DNA from: Rhodanobacteraceae bacterium
GTDB taxonomy: Bacteria > Pseudomonadota > Gammaproteobacteria > Xanthomonadales > SZUA-5
Direction: 5' to 3'
Assembly: GCA_016713135.1 (NCBI GenBank)
Contig: JADJPR010000007.1
Coordinates: forward strand, 186,001 to 250,000
Length of the DNA stretch: 64,000 nucleotides
The notes under the pieces were generated by a model. It saw only the letters and a program-made list of their open reading frames with translations, was not told where the DNA came from and did no database searches. The translations under genes were made by a program, and so were the position numbers. Within the stretch, counting starts at the first letter, position 1. The number at the start of each line of letters is the position of its first letter. Shown one piece after another: positions 26,862 through 35,622 of the stretch.

Positions 26862-28007
26862 CTACGGGGAGTCGGATTGGGCCGTCCCCGGCACGCGCGC
26901 GCGCTCCCGGAACACGAGCGCCGACGGCACCGGCGGGCGCGGCGCCGGATCGGCCTGGCGCGCGAGCGCCCACTGCACGGCTTCGCGCACCACCTCATCC
27001 GGATATTCGATGCGCGCCATCAGCGCGGCGACGATCTGCGCAGCGGGCGGCGCATTGCCGAGCGCGATGGCGATGTTGCGCAGCCAGCGGGTGTGGCCGA
27101 TGCGGCGCATCGCGGAGCCCTCGGTGCGCGCCAGGAAGGTCGCTTCGTCCCAGCCGAACAACTCGCTCAGGCTGGACCCATCCAGGCCATGGCGTGCGCG
27201 GAAATCGGGTTCGCCGGCGAGGCGCGCATAGCGGTTCCATGGGCACACCAACTGGCAGTCGTCGCAGCCGTAGATGCGGTTGCCGATCAGCGGCCGGAGT
27301 TCATGCGGGATCTCGCCGTGCAGTTCGATCGTGAGGTAGGAGATGCAGCGGCGCGCGTCGATCTGGTAAGGCGCCGGCAGCGCGCCGGTGGGGCAGGCGT
27401 CGAGGCAGCGGTGGCAGGAGCCGCAATGGTCGCTCACCGGTTCATCGGGCGGCAGCGGCAAGTCGGTGTAGATCTCGCCGAGGAAGAACCAGCTGCCGGC
27501 ATCGCGCGCGATCAGGTTGGTGTGCTTGCCGATCCAGCCCAGGCCCGCGCTGGCCGCCAGCGGTTTCTCCAGCACCGGCGCGCTGTCGACGAACACGCGA
27601 TGGCCGAAGGGACCGATGTGCACGGCGATCCGGTCGGCCAGCTGCTGCAGGCGTGCGCGCAGCAGCTTGTGGTAGTCGCGGCCCAGCGCATAGCGCGAAA
27701 CATAGCCCAGCTCCGGTTGCGCCAGCACATCCAGCGGATCGCGCGTATCCGGCGGCCAGTAATCCATCCGCGCACTGATGGCGCTCAGGGTCCCGGGCAC
27801 CAGTTCGTCGGCCGCCCAGCGCTTGCTGCCATGGCGCGCCATGTAGTCCATTTCGCCCTGACGACCCGCCGCGAGCCAGGCGCGCAGGCGTTCCGCGGCC
27901 AGCGAGAGGTCGAGGTTGGCGATGCCTACCGACTGGAAGCCGAGGGCCTGCCCCCAACTGCGGATCTCGCGCTTCAGCGCCAGCGCGCTGGTCGTGTCCA
28001 ACATCAT
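26862..28007 (-). CDS. queG: epoxyqueuosine reductase QueG
   Basis: QueG (381 aa), the cobalamin- and Fe-S-dependent enzyme that reduces epoxyqueuosine to queuosine in tRNA. Two 4Fe-4S motifs are visible: CGSCHRCLDACPTGAL and CDDCQLVCPWNR. The substrate Asp is in VFVDSAPVLEKPLA, and SAGLGWIGKHTNLI is also typical. The C-terminal HEAT-like repeat holds IGHTRWLRNIAIALGNAP. Two adjacent ATGs (28007, 28004) are possible starts. It is divergent from nnr; queG-nnr-tsaE is a common neighbourhood. Confidence 0.95.
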   Translation of the reverse strand: MMLDTTSALALKREIRSWGQALGFQSVGIANLDLSLAAERLRAWLAAGRQGEMDYMARHGSKRWAADELVPGTLSAISARMDYWPPDTRDPLDVLAQPELGYVSRYALGRDYHKLLRARLQQLADRIAVHIGPFGHRVFVDSAPVLEKPLAASAGLGWIGKHTNLIARDAGSWFFLGEIYTDLPLPPDEPVSDHCGSCHRCLDACPTGALPAPYQIDARRCISYLTIELHGEIPHELRPLIGNRIYGCDDCQLVCPWNRYARLAGEPDFRARHGLDGSSLSELFGWDEATFLARTEGSAMRRIGHTRWLRNIAIALGNAPPAAQIVAALMARIEYPDEVVREAVQWALARQADPAPRPPVPSALVFRERARVPGTAQSDSP

Positions 28008-28084
28008 CACAACCGGAGGCCGAATCCGCCTCAGTATACTCGGCCGCCTGATGCGGGCCGCCGCGTCCACCACCGGGGGATCCG

Positions 28085-29584
28085 ATGTCGCTCGAGCCGC
28101 ATGCAACGCCCGATGTCGCCTACAGCGTTGCGCAGTCGCGTGAACTGGACCGCCTGGCCGGCAGCTCATTCGAACTGCCCGGCGACCTGCTGATGGACCG
28201 GGCCGGTCGCGCCGCGGCGGCGCTGGTGCGCACCGCCTTTCCGCTCGCGCAGCGCATCGCGGTGGTTTGCGGCACCGGCAACAACGGTGGCGACGGATAC
28301 GTGCTCGCGCGGCTGTTGCTGGAGATGCGTCGCGAGGTCTACCTCTACGCGCCCGACCAGGCGCTACCCACCAGCGGCGAGGCTGCGCGCGCCTGCGCTG
28401 CGTGGCAGGCCGCTGGCGGGCAGATGTCGATCTTCGGCGGCGCGCTGCCGGAGGTGGACCTGGTGGTGGATGCGCTGTTCGGCATCGGCCTCAAGCGCGC
28501 GCCCGAGGGCGCGCGCGCGGCGCTGATCGCGGCAATGAACGCGCAGTCCGCGCCGGTGCTCGCCCTGGACGTGCCCTCCGGCCTGGATGGCGATACCGGC
28601 GCCACGCCGGGCGAGGCGGTGCGCGCGCACACCACGCTCAGTTTCATCGGGCTCAAGCAGGGATTGCTGACCGGGCGCGCGCCGGCGCTCGCCGGCCGGA
28701 TCCTGGTCGACAGCCTCGATCTGCCGGCGGTGCTGTTCGCCTGCGTGCCGCCGGTGGTCCGCCTGCTGAAACCGCAAACGCTGGCCGCCAGCCTGCCGCC
28801 GCGCGCGCGCGATGCGCACAAGGGGCACTTTGGCCATGTGCTGGTGGTCGGAGGCGACGAAGGCTACGGCGGCGCTGTGCGCCTGGCTGCCGAGGCCGCC
28901 GCGAGGGTTGGCGCCGGCCTGGTCAGCGTCGCCACCCGGCCGCAGCACGTCGCCGGCATCCTGGCGGCACGCCCGGAACTGATGGTGCGCGGCGTGTCCG
29001 GCCCCGGCGAGCTCGAAGCACTGCTGGAAAAGGCCAGCGTCATCGTGGTCGGCCCTGGGTTGGGCCAGAGCATGTGGTCGCAGACCCTGCTCGCGGCGGT
29101 GACCGAGCGCGGCCTGCCGACGGTGATGGATGCGGACGCATTGAACCTGCTGGCGCAGGCGGCGTGCGTGTTGCCGGAACAGGTCGTGATCACGCCGCAC
29201 CCGGGCGAAGCTGCGCGGCTGCTCGATTGCACCACTGCCGAGATCCAGGCGGACCGCTTCGGGTCGGTGCAACGCCTCGCCGAGTTCTTCCAGGCCACCG
29301 CAGTGCTCAAGGGCGCGGGCACCCTGGTTTGCGACAGCCCGCAGCAGGTCAGCGTGTGTCCGATCGCCAATCCCGGTCTCGCCACCGGCGGCACCGGCGA
29401 TGTGCTGGCCGGCTGCATCGGCGGCCTGCTCGCCCAGGGCCTGTCGGCCCCGGATGCCGCACGCTGTGCGGTGCTGCTGCACGCGCTGGCGGGCCAGGCC
29501 GCGGCGGCCGACGGCGAGCGCGGGTTGCTTGCCGCCGATTTGCTGCCGCACCTGCGGCGGCTGGCCAATCCGGCGCCGCCGTGA
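28085..29584 (+). CDS. nnr: bifunctional NAD(P)HX epimerase/dehydratase
   Basis: Nnr (YjeF, 499 aa) repairs hydrated NADH and NADPH. The N-terminal epimerase half (about 1-215) has VVCGTGNNGGDGYVLAR and ALDVPSGLDGDTG. The C-terminal ADP/ATP-dependent dehydratase half (about 220-499) has HKGHFGHVLVVGG, VITPHPGEAARLL and NPGLATGGTGDVLAG. The stop overlaps the tsaE GTG start (GTGA), the usual nnr-tsaE pair. Confidence 0.95.
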   Translation: MSLEPHATPDVAYSVAQSRELDRLAGSSFELPGDLLMDRAGRAAAALVRTAFPLAQRIAVVCGTGNNGGDGYVLARLLLEMRREVYLYAPDQALPTSGEAARACAAWQAAGGQMSIFGGALPEVDLVVDALFGIGLKRAPEGARAALIAAMNAQSAPVLALDVPSGLDGDTGATPGEAVRAHTTLSFIGLKQGLLTGRAPALAGRILVDSLDLPAVLFACVPPVVRLLKPQTLAASLPPRARDAHKGHFGHVLVVGGDEGYGGAVRLAAEAAARVGAGLVSVATRPQHVAGILAARPELMVRGVSGPGELEALLEKASVIVVGPGLGQSMWSQTLLAAVTERGLPTVMDADALNLLAQAACVLPEQVVITPHPGEAARLLDCTTAEIQADRFGSVQRLAEFFQATAVLKGAGTLVCDSPQQVSVCPIANPGLATGGTGDVLAGCIGGLLAQGLSAPDAARCAVLLHALAGQAAAADGERGLLAADLLPHLRRLANPAPP

Positions 29585-30063
29585 ACACCCGCCTGACGCT
29601 CGCGCTGCCCGACGAGGCGGCTACGCTGGCGCTGGGCACGCAGATGGCGGCGGTGCTGGGCCCGGGGCTGGTGCGCCTGGAGGGCGAACTCGGCGCCGGC
29701 AAGACCTGCCTGGTGCGCGGGATCCTGCGCGGGCTGGGCCATGCCGGACGGGTCAAGAGCCCGACCTACACCCTGGTGGAGCCCTACACCACTGGACGGT
29801 TCCCGGTCAGCCACTGGGACCTGTACCGGCTGGGTTCAGCCGACGAACTCGACGCGCTGGGACTGCGCGATTCCGCGCGAGACGCCGAATTGCTGCTGGT
29901 GGAATGGCCCGAGCGCGGCGGCGAGCGCCTGGCTGGCGCCGACCTGACAGTTCACCTGGAATATGACGGCGATTCGCGCAGGGCCGCAATATTCGCCGGA
30001 AGTCCTCGCGGGGAGGGCTGGCTGGCGGCTCTGTGCGCGACGCGGGCGCACATGCCCGAATAG
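29581..30063 (+). CDS. tsaE: tRNA t6A synthesis ATPase TsaE
   Basis: TsaE (160 aa), the ATPase that cycles the TsaBD complex making t6A in ANN-decoding tRNAs. The Walker A is ELGAGKTCLVRGILRGLG, followed by KSPTYTLVEPY, the acidic SHWDLYRLGSADELDALG, and LLVEWPERGG. The GTG at 29581 overlaps the nnr stop. Length is typical (150-160 aa). Confidence 0.95.
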   Translation: MNTRLTLALPDEAATLALGTQMAAVLGPGLVRLEGELGAGKTCLVRGILRGLGHAGRVKSPTYTLVEPYTTGRFPVSHWDLYRLGSADELDALGLRDSARDAELLLVEWPERGGERLAGADLTVHLEYDGDSRRAAIFAGSPRGEGWLAALCATRAHMPE

Positions 30064-30200
30064 CGCAGGACCGATTCGGGGTTCTGGTAAAGCATCTGTT
30101 CAAGAATGTCGGCCAAGTATTGGATAAACAAGAAAAACACTTGTCATCGGTGGCTCAGATGCGTTTCAATGGCAGTATTCGTCACCAGAATGGCTGTTCG

Positions 30201-31508
30201 ATGCTGCGCGCCTTCGTTTTCACGTTGATCGGACTCGCATCGGCGGCCTCGGCCACCGAGGTCAAGTCCGTGCGCGTGCGTGCGGCGGACGATCACACGC
30301 GGGCCACGATCGATCTTTCGGATTCGCCCGATTACCGCGTATTCACGCTGGCGAATCCCGATCGCCTGGTAGTCGACATCCGTCAGGGACGGCTGCGCGG
30401 CAACATCGATGGCGACGGTGATGGCGTCGTGCGCAAGGTGCGCTCCGGACAGCCGGAAAGCGATCGATTGCGCATCGTGTTCGACCTCGCCGGCCCCGTT
30501 CGTCCGAAGAGCTTCATGCTCGATTCGACTGGGCGCGCACGCCATCGGTTGGTGGTCGACATGCTTCCGGCGGGTGCTGCTGCGGCGGCCGTCGCAACGG
30601 TTGCTGCGCCTGCGCCTCCGCAGCCGGCGGCGCCGGTCGGCGAGCGCGAGGTGATTGTGGCCATCGACGCCGGCCACGGCGGCCAGGATCCAGGCGCGAT
30701 CGGCGCCAAGGGCACGCACGAGAAGGCGATCACCCTGAAGGTGGCGCAACTGTTGGCCGAGCGCATCAATGCCGAGCCCGGCATGCGCGCCGTGCTGATC
30801 CGCGATGACGACACCTTCGTGCAATTGCACGAGCGCTTCCAGAAGGCGCGCACGGAAAAAGCCGATCTATTCGTGTCGATCCACGCCGATGCCGCGCTGA
30901 ACCGCAGCGCCAAGGGCTCGTCGGTCTACATGCTGAGCACGCGCGGGGCCTCGAACGAGGCGGCGCGCTACCTCGCCGAGCGCGAGAACCGTGCCGACCT
31001 GGTCGGCGGCGTGTCCCTGAACGACAAGGACAAGATGCTGGCCGCGGTGCTGCTGGACCTGTCGCAGGGCGCCACGCTCGAAGCCAGCGCGGTCGCGGCC
31101 GAGCATGTGCTGGCCTCGCTGACGCGCATGGGCAAGGCGCACAAGCGCCAGGTCGAACGCGCCAACTTCGTCGTGCTGCGCTCGCCGGACGTGCCCTCGC
31201 TGCTGGTCGAGACCGGGTTCATCAGCAATCCGGAGGAAGAGAAGAAGCTCAACGATCCGCGTCATCGCGCGCGCCTGGCCGAGGCCGTGATGCTCGGGAT
31301 CCGCGACTATTTCCACTCGGCGCCGCCGCCGGGGACGTGGATCGCTGCCAACGTGAAAACCCGGGCGCATGTGGTGGCGCGCGGCGAGACGCTGAGCGAA
31401 ATCGCCTCGCGACACGGGGTATCGGTGGCGAAGATCCGCAAGGAGAATTCGCTGCGTTCCGACATGGTTCGCGCCGGTGCCGTGTTGAAGATTCCGACTG
31501 CCTCCTGA
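30201..31508 (+). CDS. N-acetylmuramoyl-L-alanine amidase (AMIN, Amidase_3, LysM)
   Basis: AmiC-type zinc amidase (435 aa) that cleaves peptide stems from glycan strands during cell separation. Signal peptide MLRAFVFTLIGLASAASA is followed by an AMIN domain (VRVRAADDHTRATIDLS). The Amidase_3 catalytic domain has IDAGHGGQDPGAIG, FVSIHADAALN and VETGFISNPEEE. A C-terminal LysM domain is HVVARGETLSEIASRHG. The ATG at 30201 is chosen for the signal peptide; an ATG at 30159 would add 14 residues. The tsaE-amidase order is standard. Confidence 0.93.
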   Translation: MLRAFVFTLIGLASAASATEVKSVRVRAADDHTRATIDLSDSPDYRVFTLANPDRLVVDIRQGRLRGNIDGDGDGVVRKVRSGQPESDRLRIVFDLAGPVRPKSFMLDSTGRARHRLVVDMLPAGAAAAAVATVAAPAPPQPAAPVGEREVIVAIDAGHGGQDPGAIGAKGTHEKAITLKVAQLLAERINAEPGMRAVLIRDDDTFVQLHERFQKARTEKADLFVSIHADAALNRSAKGSSVYMLSTRGASNEAARYLAERENRADLVGGVSLNDKDKMLAAVLLDLSQGATLEASAVAAEHVLASLTRMGKAHKRQVERANFVVLRSPDVPSLLVETGFISNPEEEKKLNDPRHRARLAEAVMLGIRDYFHSAPPPGTWIAANVKTRAHVVARGETLSEIASRHGVSVAKIRKENSLRSDMVRAGAVLKIPTAS

Positions 31509-31574
31509 ATCGGCTCTGCTGAATATCGCGTTCAGACGGGACACTGCTGCACGTTCCGTGCTCGCCGTCAAGAA

Positions 31575-31603
31575 TTGTCGGGGCAGGTGGCATCCTCTAG
31601 AAT
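31575..31603 (+). promoter_or_regulatory. sigma-70 promoter of rfaH-like gene
   Basis: TTGTCG (31575-31580), 17-bp spacer, TAGAAT (31598-31603). The start of transcription should be near 31610, giving a leader of about 138 nt before the GTG at 31748. The leader has GC-rich inverted stretches but no recognised riboswitch. Confidence 0.65.
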
Positions 31604-31747
31604 CCACCCTCCACGGCGTCCTGAGCGGCGCCGGCTTCACCCGAGTTGCCCGGCGTGCAGACTGCAATGTCTACGCGACGATGAGGGGTCGCCCGTTTCC
31701 TTGAACGGTGGTTCGCACTCGCCAATCTGCAGGAGAGGACCGCGATC

Positions 31748-32254
31748 GTGAAGTGGTACGTCGTCAATACCCGTCCCCGTGAAGAAGCGCGCGCAGTGGA
31801 GCACCTCACCCGTGAGGGCTACCAGTGCCTGTATCCCCGTATCCGTCGCACCTTGCGCACCACCAAGGGTCTGGTGGACCGCGTCGAGTCGCTATTCCCC
31901 AACTATCTGTTCCTGCACGCCAACCCGATGACGGACAACCTGGCACGGGTGCGTTCCACCCGCGGCGTCCGCAATCTGGTGCGTTTTGGTCTTGAGCCGG
32001 CCGAAGTGCCGCCCGAGGTCATCGAGGAACTGCAACTCTGCGGCGACAAGCAGGGTGGCGTGATCCGCCTGTCCGGCCCCGCGCGCCAGGCAGTTGCAGC
32101 CAAGTTCGCCGACAGCGCGCTGGTCGATTTCGGTGGCGTGTTCCTGACCACCGATGGCTCCGAGCGCGTCATCCTGCTGATGCGCGTGCTGGGCGACTAC
32201 AACAAGGTCAACCTGCCGGAAGACCAGCTCGAAGGCTCGCAGGTCGCCGCCTGA
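31748..32254 (+). CDS. RfaH-like specialised NusG paralog
   Basis: NusG/RfaH-family transcription elongation factor (168 aa). The NGN domain begins MKWYVVNTRPREEARAVEHL and includes YPRIRRTLRTTKGLVDRVESLFPNYLF (split motif). The C-terminal KOW-like half contains LVDFGGVFLTTDGSERVILLMRVLG. RfaH proteins prevent termination in long surface-polysaccharide operons. The GTG start has GGAGAGG 10 bp upstream. No target operon or ops-like element is seen in the window. Confidence 0.88.
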   Translation: MKWYVVNTRPREEARAVEHLTREGYQCLYPRIRRTLRTTKGLVDRVESLFPNYLFLHANPMTDNLARVRSTRGVRNLVRFGLEPAEVPPEVIEELQLCGDKQGGVIRLSGPARQAVAAKFADSALVDFGGVFLTTDGSERVILLMRVLGDYNKVNLPEDQLEGSQVAA

Positions 32255-32263
32255 AGCGCCATC

Positions 32264-32288
32264 CTGCCGCCCGCATGACGGGCGGCAG
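32264..32288. terminator. hairpin after rfaH-like gene
   Basis: CTGCCGCCCG pairs perfectly with CGGGCGGCAG around the loop CATGA, 10 bp past the stop codon. There is no T-tract, so it is only a candidate terminator or mRNA-stabilising hairpin. Confidence 0.5.
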
Positions 32289-32351
32289 TTGGCATAGGCC
32301 ACGCGTTCGCGGCAAGCTCCGCGGACCTTGATGCCCGGACCCCATCGCCCG

Positions 32352-32972
32352 ATGTCTCTCTCCCTACGCGATCAGTTGCTGGCTGCCGGCTTCAAGGCGC
32401 CTGCGCCCGAGCCGCCCAAGCCGCGGCGCGACCACAAGCCACCGCAGGGCAAGCCGCCGCATGCGCGGCATGGTGGCAAGCCGCCCGAACAGGCGCGCCC
32501 GCAGCAGCCGCAGCCGCCGCGCGAGCCGAAGCCCGGCGGCGAGCCCTCGTTGGCGCATGCCTACCAGATCCGCGCCGAGACCGAGAAACGCGAGCGCGAG
32601 GAAGCCCAGCGGCGCGCCCAGGAAGAAGCCCAGCGCAAGCGCGAGCAGCGCCAGAAGCTGTCCGCGCTGGTCGCCGGCAAGGCGCAGAACGATCCCAACG
32701 GCGAACACGCGCGCAACTTCACCTACGGCAAGAAGATCCGCAAGGTCAACGTCACCCCGGAGCAGTTGCGCCAGCTGAACGCGGGCGAGTTGGGGGTTGC
32801 TCAGGTGGATGGCCGTTTCCTGATCCTGGCGCCGGACATCATCCGCGAAGTGCTCGCATTGGCGCCGCAGCATGTGGCGCTGTTCGTGCCTGATGGCATT
32901 GGTGCCTCGGCCAACCCGGACGAGGACTACAGCGACCCGCGTTTCCAGGTGCCGGACGACCTGGTCTGGTGA
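32352..32972 (+). CDS. DUF2058 family protein
   Basis: DUF2058 (YaiL-like) protein (206 aa) of unknown function. It starts MSLSLRDQLLAAGF, then a Pro/Arg/Lys-rich low-complexity region (about residues 15-75). A charged coiled-coil region follows (ETEKREREEAQRRAQEEAQR). A conserved C-terminal domain contains FTYGKKIRKVNVTPEQLRQL and FLILAPDIIREVLALAP. The sequence composition suggests a soluble, possibly RNA-associated protein. It is convergent with the VIT gene. Confidence 0.85.
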   Translation: MSLSLRDQLLAAGFKAPAPEPPKPRRDHKPPQGKPPHARHGGKPPEQARPQQPQPPREPKPGGEPSLAHAYQIRAETEKREREEAQRRAQEEAQRKREQRQKLSALVAGKAQNDPNGEHARNFTYGKKIRKVNVTPEQLRQLNAGELGVAQVDGRFLILAPDIIREVLALAPQHVALFVPDGIGASANPDEDYSDPRFQVPDDLVW

Positions 32973-32984
32973 TCGGCCTGTCGG

Positions 32985-34016
32985 TCAGCCGACCGCCGCG
33001 CCGAACAAACCTCCGATTAACCACGTAAGCGCGCCCGCGCCGGCACCGATGGCGAGCATGCGCGCGCCGCCGCCCAGCGCCGAGCGCCCGGTGAACAGGC
33101 TCAACGATGCGCCGGTCGCGAACAGCCCGACCGCGGCCATCGCCGCACCGAGGTACCCCGCATTCGGCAGGCTGCCGCCCGCGAAGAACGGGACCAGCGG
33201 GATCAGCGCCCCGATCGAGAAGGACGCGAACGAGAATCCGGCCGCGCCCCAGGGCGAATCGAGCTCATCCGGATTGAGGCCGAGTTCCTCGCGCGCGAGC
33301 ACGTCGAGGCCGATCTTCGGATCCGCGGTCAGGCGATTCGCCAGCGCGAGCGCCTCTTCCGGCGACAGCCCGCGGGCCTGGTAGATCAGCGCCAGCTCGG
33401 CCGCCTCGGCCTCCGGGTATTCGGCCAGCTCCTGGCGTTCCAGCTCGATCTGGTATTCGAACAACTCGCGCTGCGAGCGCACCGAGACGTACTCGCCCGC
33501 AGCCATCGACAGCGCGCCGGCGAGCAGGCCGGCAACCCCGGCGGTGATCGTGGCCTGGGTGGAGGCCGAGGCGCCGATCACGCCGAGAATCAGGCTGGTG
33601 TTCGACACCAGGCCGTCGTTCGCGCCGAAGATCGCCGCGCGCAGATTGCCGCCGCCGAAGCCCTTGTGCCGGTGCCCCACGTCTTCCAGGCGCATCGGCG
33701 TGGCGTGGCCGGGCACTACGGCATCGTAGGCGGAAAGCCCGCGCACCTTGAGCGCCGCCAGCATGGTCTTGACCCGCCGCGGGCCGAGGCGTCGCGCCAG
33801 CGCCATGGTCAGCCGCTCCCGCGCGCCCGGCTGGAATGCCGGCAACGCCGCATTCTCCCGCGCGGCGATCGCCGCCCAGGTCTGCGCCTGTTTTTCGGCC
33901 TCGTCCCCGAGCGAGCGGAACAGCGCAGCCACCCGTTGCTCCGGTTCGATTGTCGCCAACTGGCGGTACAGCCAGGCTGAGCGGGTCTCTTCGAGCCAGC
34001 TTTCGGGTGCCGACAT
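32985..34016 (-). CDS. VIT1/CCC1-family iron/manganese transporter with N-terminal helical domain
   Basis: VIT family protein (343 aa). An N-terminal helical region of about 130 residues (LYRQLATIEPEQRVAALFRS, then EKQAQTWAAIAARENA) resembles the ferritin/rubrerythrin-like domain often fused to VIT. The membrane part shows FGANDGLVSNTSLILGVIGA, GVAGLLAGALSMAAGEYVSV, the cytosolic helical loop SQRELFEYQIELERQELAEY, and three further membrane helices. The ATG at 34016 has GAGGAAGAGG upstream. Likely exports or sequesters Fe/Mn; the metal is not determinable here. Confidence 0.87.
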   Translation of the reverse strand: MSAPESWLEETRSAWLYRQLATIEPEQRVAALFRSLGDEAEKQAQTWAAIAARENAALPAFQPGARERLTMALARRLGPRRVKTMLAALKVRGLSAYDAVVPGHATPMRLEDVGHRHKGFGGGNLRAAIFGANDGLVSNTSLILGVIGASASTQATITAGVAGLLAGALSMAAGEYVSVRSQRELFEYQIELERQELAEYPEAEAAELALIYQARGLSPEEALALANRLTADPKIGLDVLAREELGLNPDELDSPWGAAGFSFASFSIGALIPLVPFFAGGSLPNAGYLGAAMAAVGLFATGASLSLFTGRSALGGGARMLAIGAGAGALTWLIGGLFGAAVG

Positions 34017-34184
34017 GGCCTCTTCCTCGATCTCCGTGGCCTGCAATATGCCAGTGCGGGCGCGGGGAGGGATTGTTGGGGCACAACAGCCCGCTCTCCG
34101 CCGTTTTGCTGCTCTTGCCGGGCATCCTGGCCCCTGCCGGCATGTTCGCGGCCGGCGGTGTGTTCTCGGGGAATTGACGACTGC

Positions 34185-34499
34185 GGCTGCGTGGAATTGC
34201 GCCCAGCCGCGTGCCGGTTGTCGCACGTCGTGCTGAGCTTGCGAGACGCGATGCTTTGGTTCGCGGGCGGGGCACTTTGGTTGGTGCAAGCGACTCGCGG
34301 GCTGCGGAAACCCGCGCTCAGGTTCTTGCGCGCGAATCGCGGCTTTCTGAAAGTCATGGGCCGGTTCGGGTATGGCTCGCGCTGATTGGCGCGGGGCTCG
34401 CGCCGGTTCCCGCAACGCAGCGGAGGGTTTGGGAAACCCAGCGATGGGTTTGCCGGACCGCAAGATGGGTTGGTGGAACCCTTGCGGGGGTTCGGCAAA
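34185..34499. repeat. degenerate 21-bp periodic repeat, about 15 units
   Basis: The region repeats every 21 bp around GGGTT. Examples on the plus strand: GGGTTTGGGAAACCCAGCGAT, then GGGTTTGCCGGACCGCAAGAT. Read on the minus strand in the frame leading into the VIT gene, it gives 15 heptapeptides such as FAEPPQG, FHQPILR, FPKPSAA, LREPARA, FPQPASR, most with Pro at position 4. I see no start codon or ribosome-binding site for a separate gene. Whether it is coding is unknown. Confidence 0.6.
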
Positions 34500-34504
34500 G
34501 GTAA

Positions 34505-34576
<72 letters not shown>

Positions 34577-34586
34577 CTTGGCACTT

Positions 34587-35622
34587 GTGGGAGCGGGCTC
34601 TGCCCGCGATCTTTTCGCTGTTGCTGTTGCTTTTTGCTCCTGCCTGAAGAGCAAGAGCGTTTCGGCCTGGCGGCCGAGTGTCTTTTCTTTGAGTGGCCAA
34701 AGAAAAGTCACCAAAAGAAAGGCCACCCCGCGTCCGCGCTTGCCGCGCGTCGTGCGCGGCAAGTTCCTGCGGTGCTCACGAAGCGCAGGCCGCTGCGCAA
34801 CTCGCACGTCCATGTGCTCGGACATGCTCGCTTTCCCCTGCGCTTCGCTCCGCTCCTCGGCGCTCCCGAGGGGCCCCATTATCCTTCGACCCGGCTTCCT
34901 GCCTGGATTTCGAGGGGAAGTGTGTCTGCCGGCTTGCGAATCGGTTCCCGAACGGAAGCCAGAGCGAAGCGAAGCCACAGCCAGAAGCGAAGCCAAAGCC
35001 AGAAGCGAAGCCACAGCCAGAAGCGAAGCCAAAGCCAGAAGCAAAGCCACAGCCAGAAGCAAAGCCACAGCCAGAAGCAAAGCCACAGCCAGAAGCAAAG
35101 CCACAGCCCGAAGCAAAGCCACAGACACAGCCAGGTGCGAGGCCACAGCAGCGAAGCAAGCTCCGCCCTACGGGCTTCGGCTTCGCTCTACGGGCTTTGC
35201 TTCGATGTTGACTCTGGCTTTGCTTCTGCCGTTGGCTTCCTTCCGCTCAAGACCCGCAAGCCGGACGGCCCGCCCTTCCTCAAGAACCAGGCAGGAAGCC
35301 GAGTCGAAGGAACCCGGGGCCCCTCGGGAGCGCCGAGGAGCGGAGCGAAGCGCAGGGGAAAGCGAGCATGTCCGAGCACAGGGATGTGCGAGTTGCGCAG
35401 CGGCCTGCGCTTCGTGAGCACCGCAGGGGACCCCGTGTGCACGACGCACACGGGGCGCGGACGCGGGGTGCCCTCTTTCTTGGTCACCTTCTTTCTGGGC
35501 AAGCAGAAAGAAGTGACTCGGCCGTCAGGCCGAAACGCTTTGCTTCTGAAGCGCAGACCGCAGACCGCAGAGCGAAGAGCCACAGCCACAGCGAAAAGAT
35601 CGCGGGCGGAGCCCGCTCCCAC
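34587..35622. mobile_element. large palindromic element, copy 1 (1036 bp)
   Basis: Bounded by GTGGGAGCGGGC REP palindromes (34587-34611 and, inverted, 35598-35622). The left arm 34587-34906 and right arm 35287-35622 are inverted repeats of each other, nearly identical over stretches such as GCGGTGCTCACGAAGCGCAG and ATGCTCGCTTTCCCCTGCGC. The 380-bp centre holds an 18-bp tandem array. Each arm contains internal hairpins, for example CTTTTCTTTG/CAAAGAAAAG at 34682-34707 and CTTCTTTCTG/CAGAAAGAAG at 35488-35513. There is no transposase gene. This and the repeats before it account for the 1.47-kb gap between the VIT and GNAT genes. Mobility is inferred from the second copy at 61.8 kb. Confidence 0.8.
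34952..35130. repeat. 18-bp tandem repeat in the element centre
   Basis: About nine to ten units of AGAAGCGAAGCCACAGCC, with A/C and G/A variants, between the two arms of the large palindromic element. The second element has about three units of the same repeat at 62208-62262. Confidence 0.9.

Noticed and set aside
34952..35130. 18-bp array considered as a CRISPR or a repeat protein
   Set aside because: Units are contiguous with no spacers; the frames lack starts and continue into non-coding arms.
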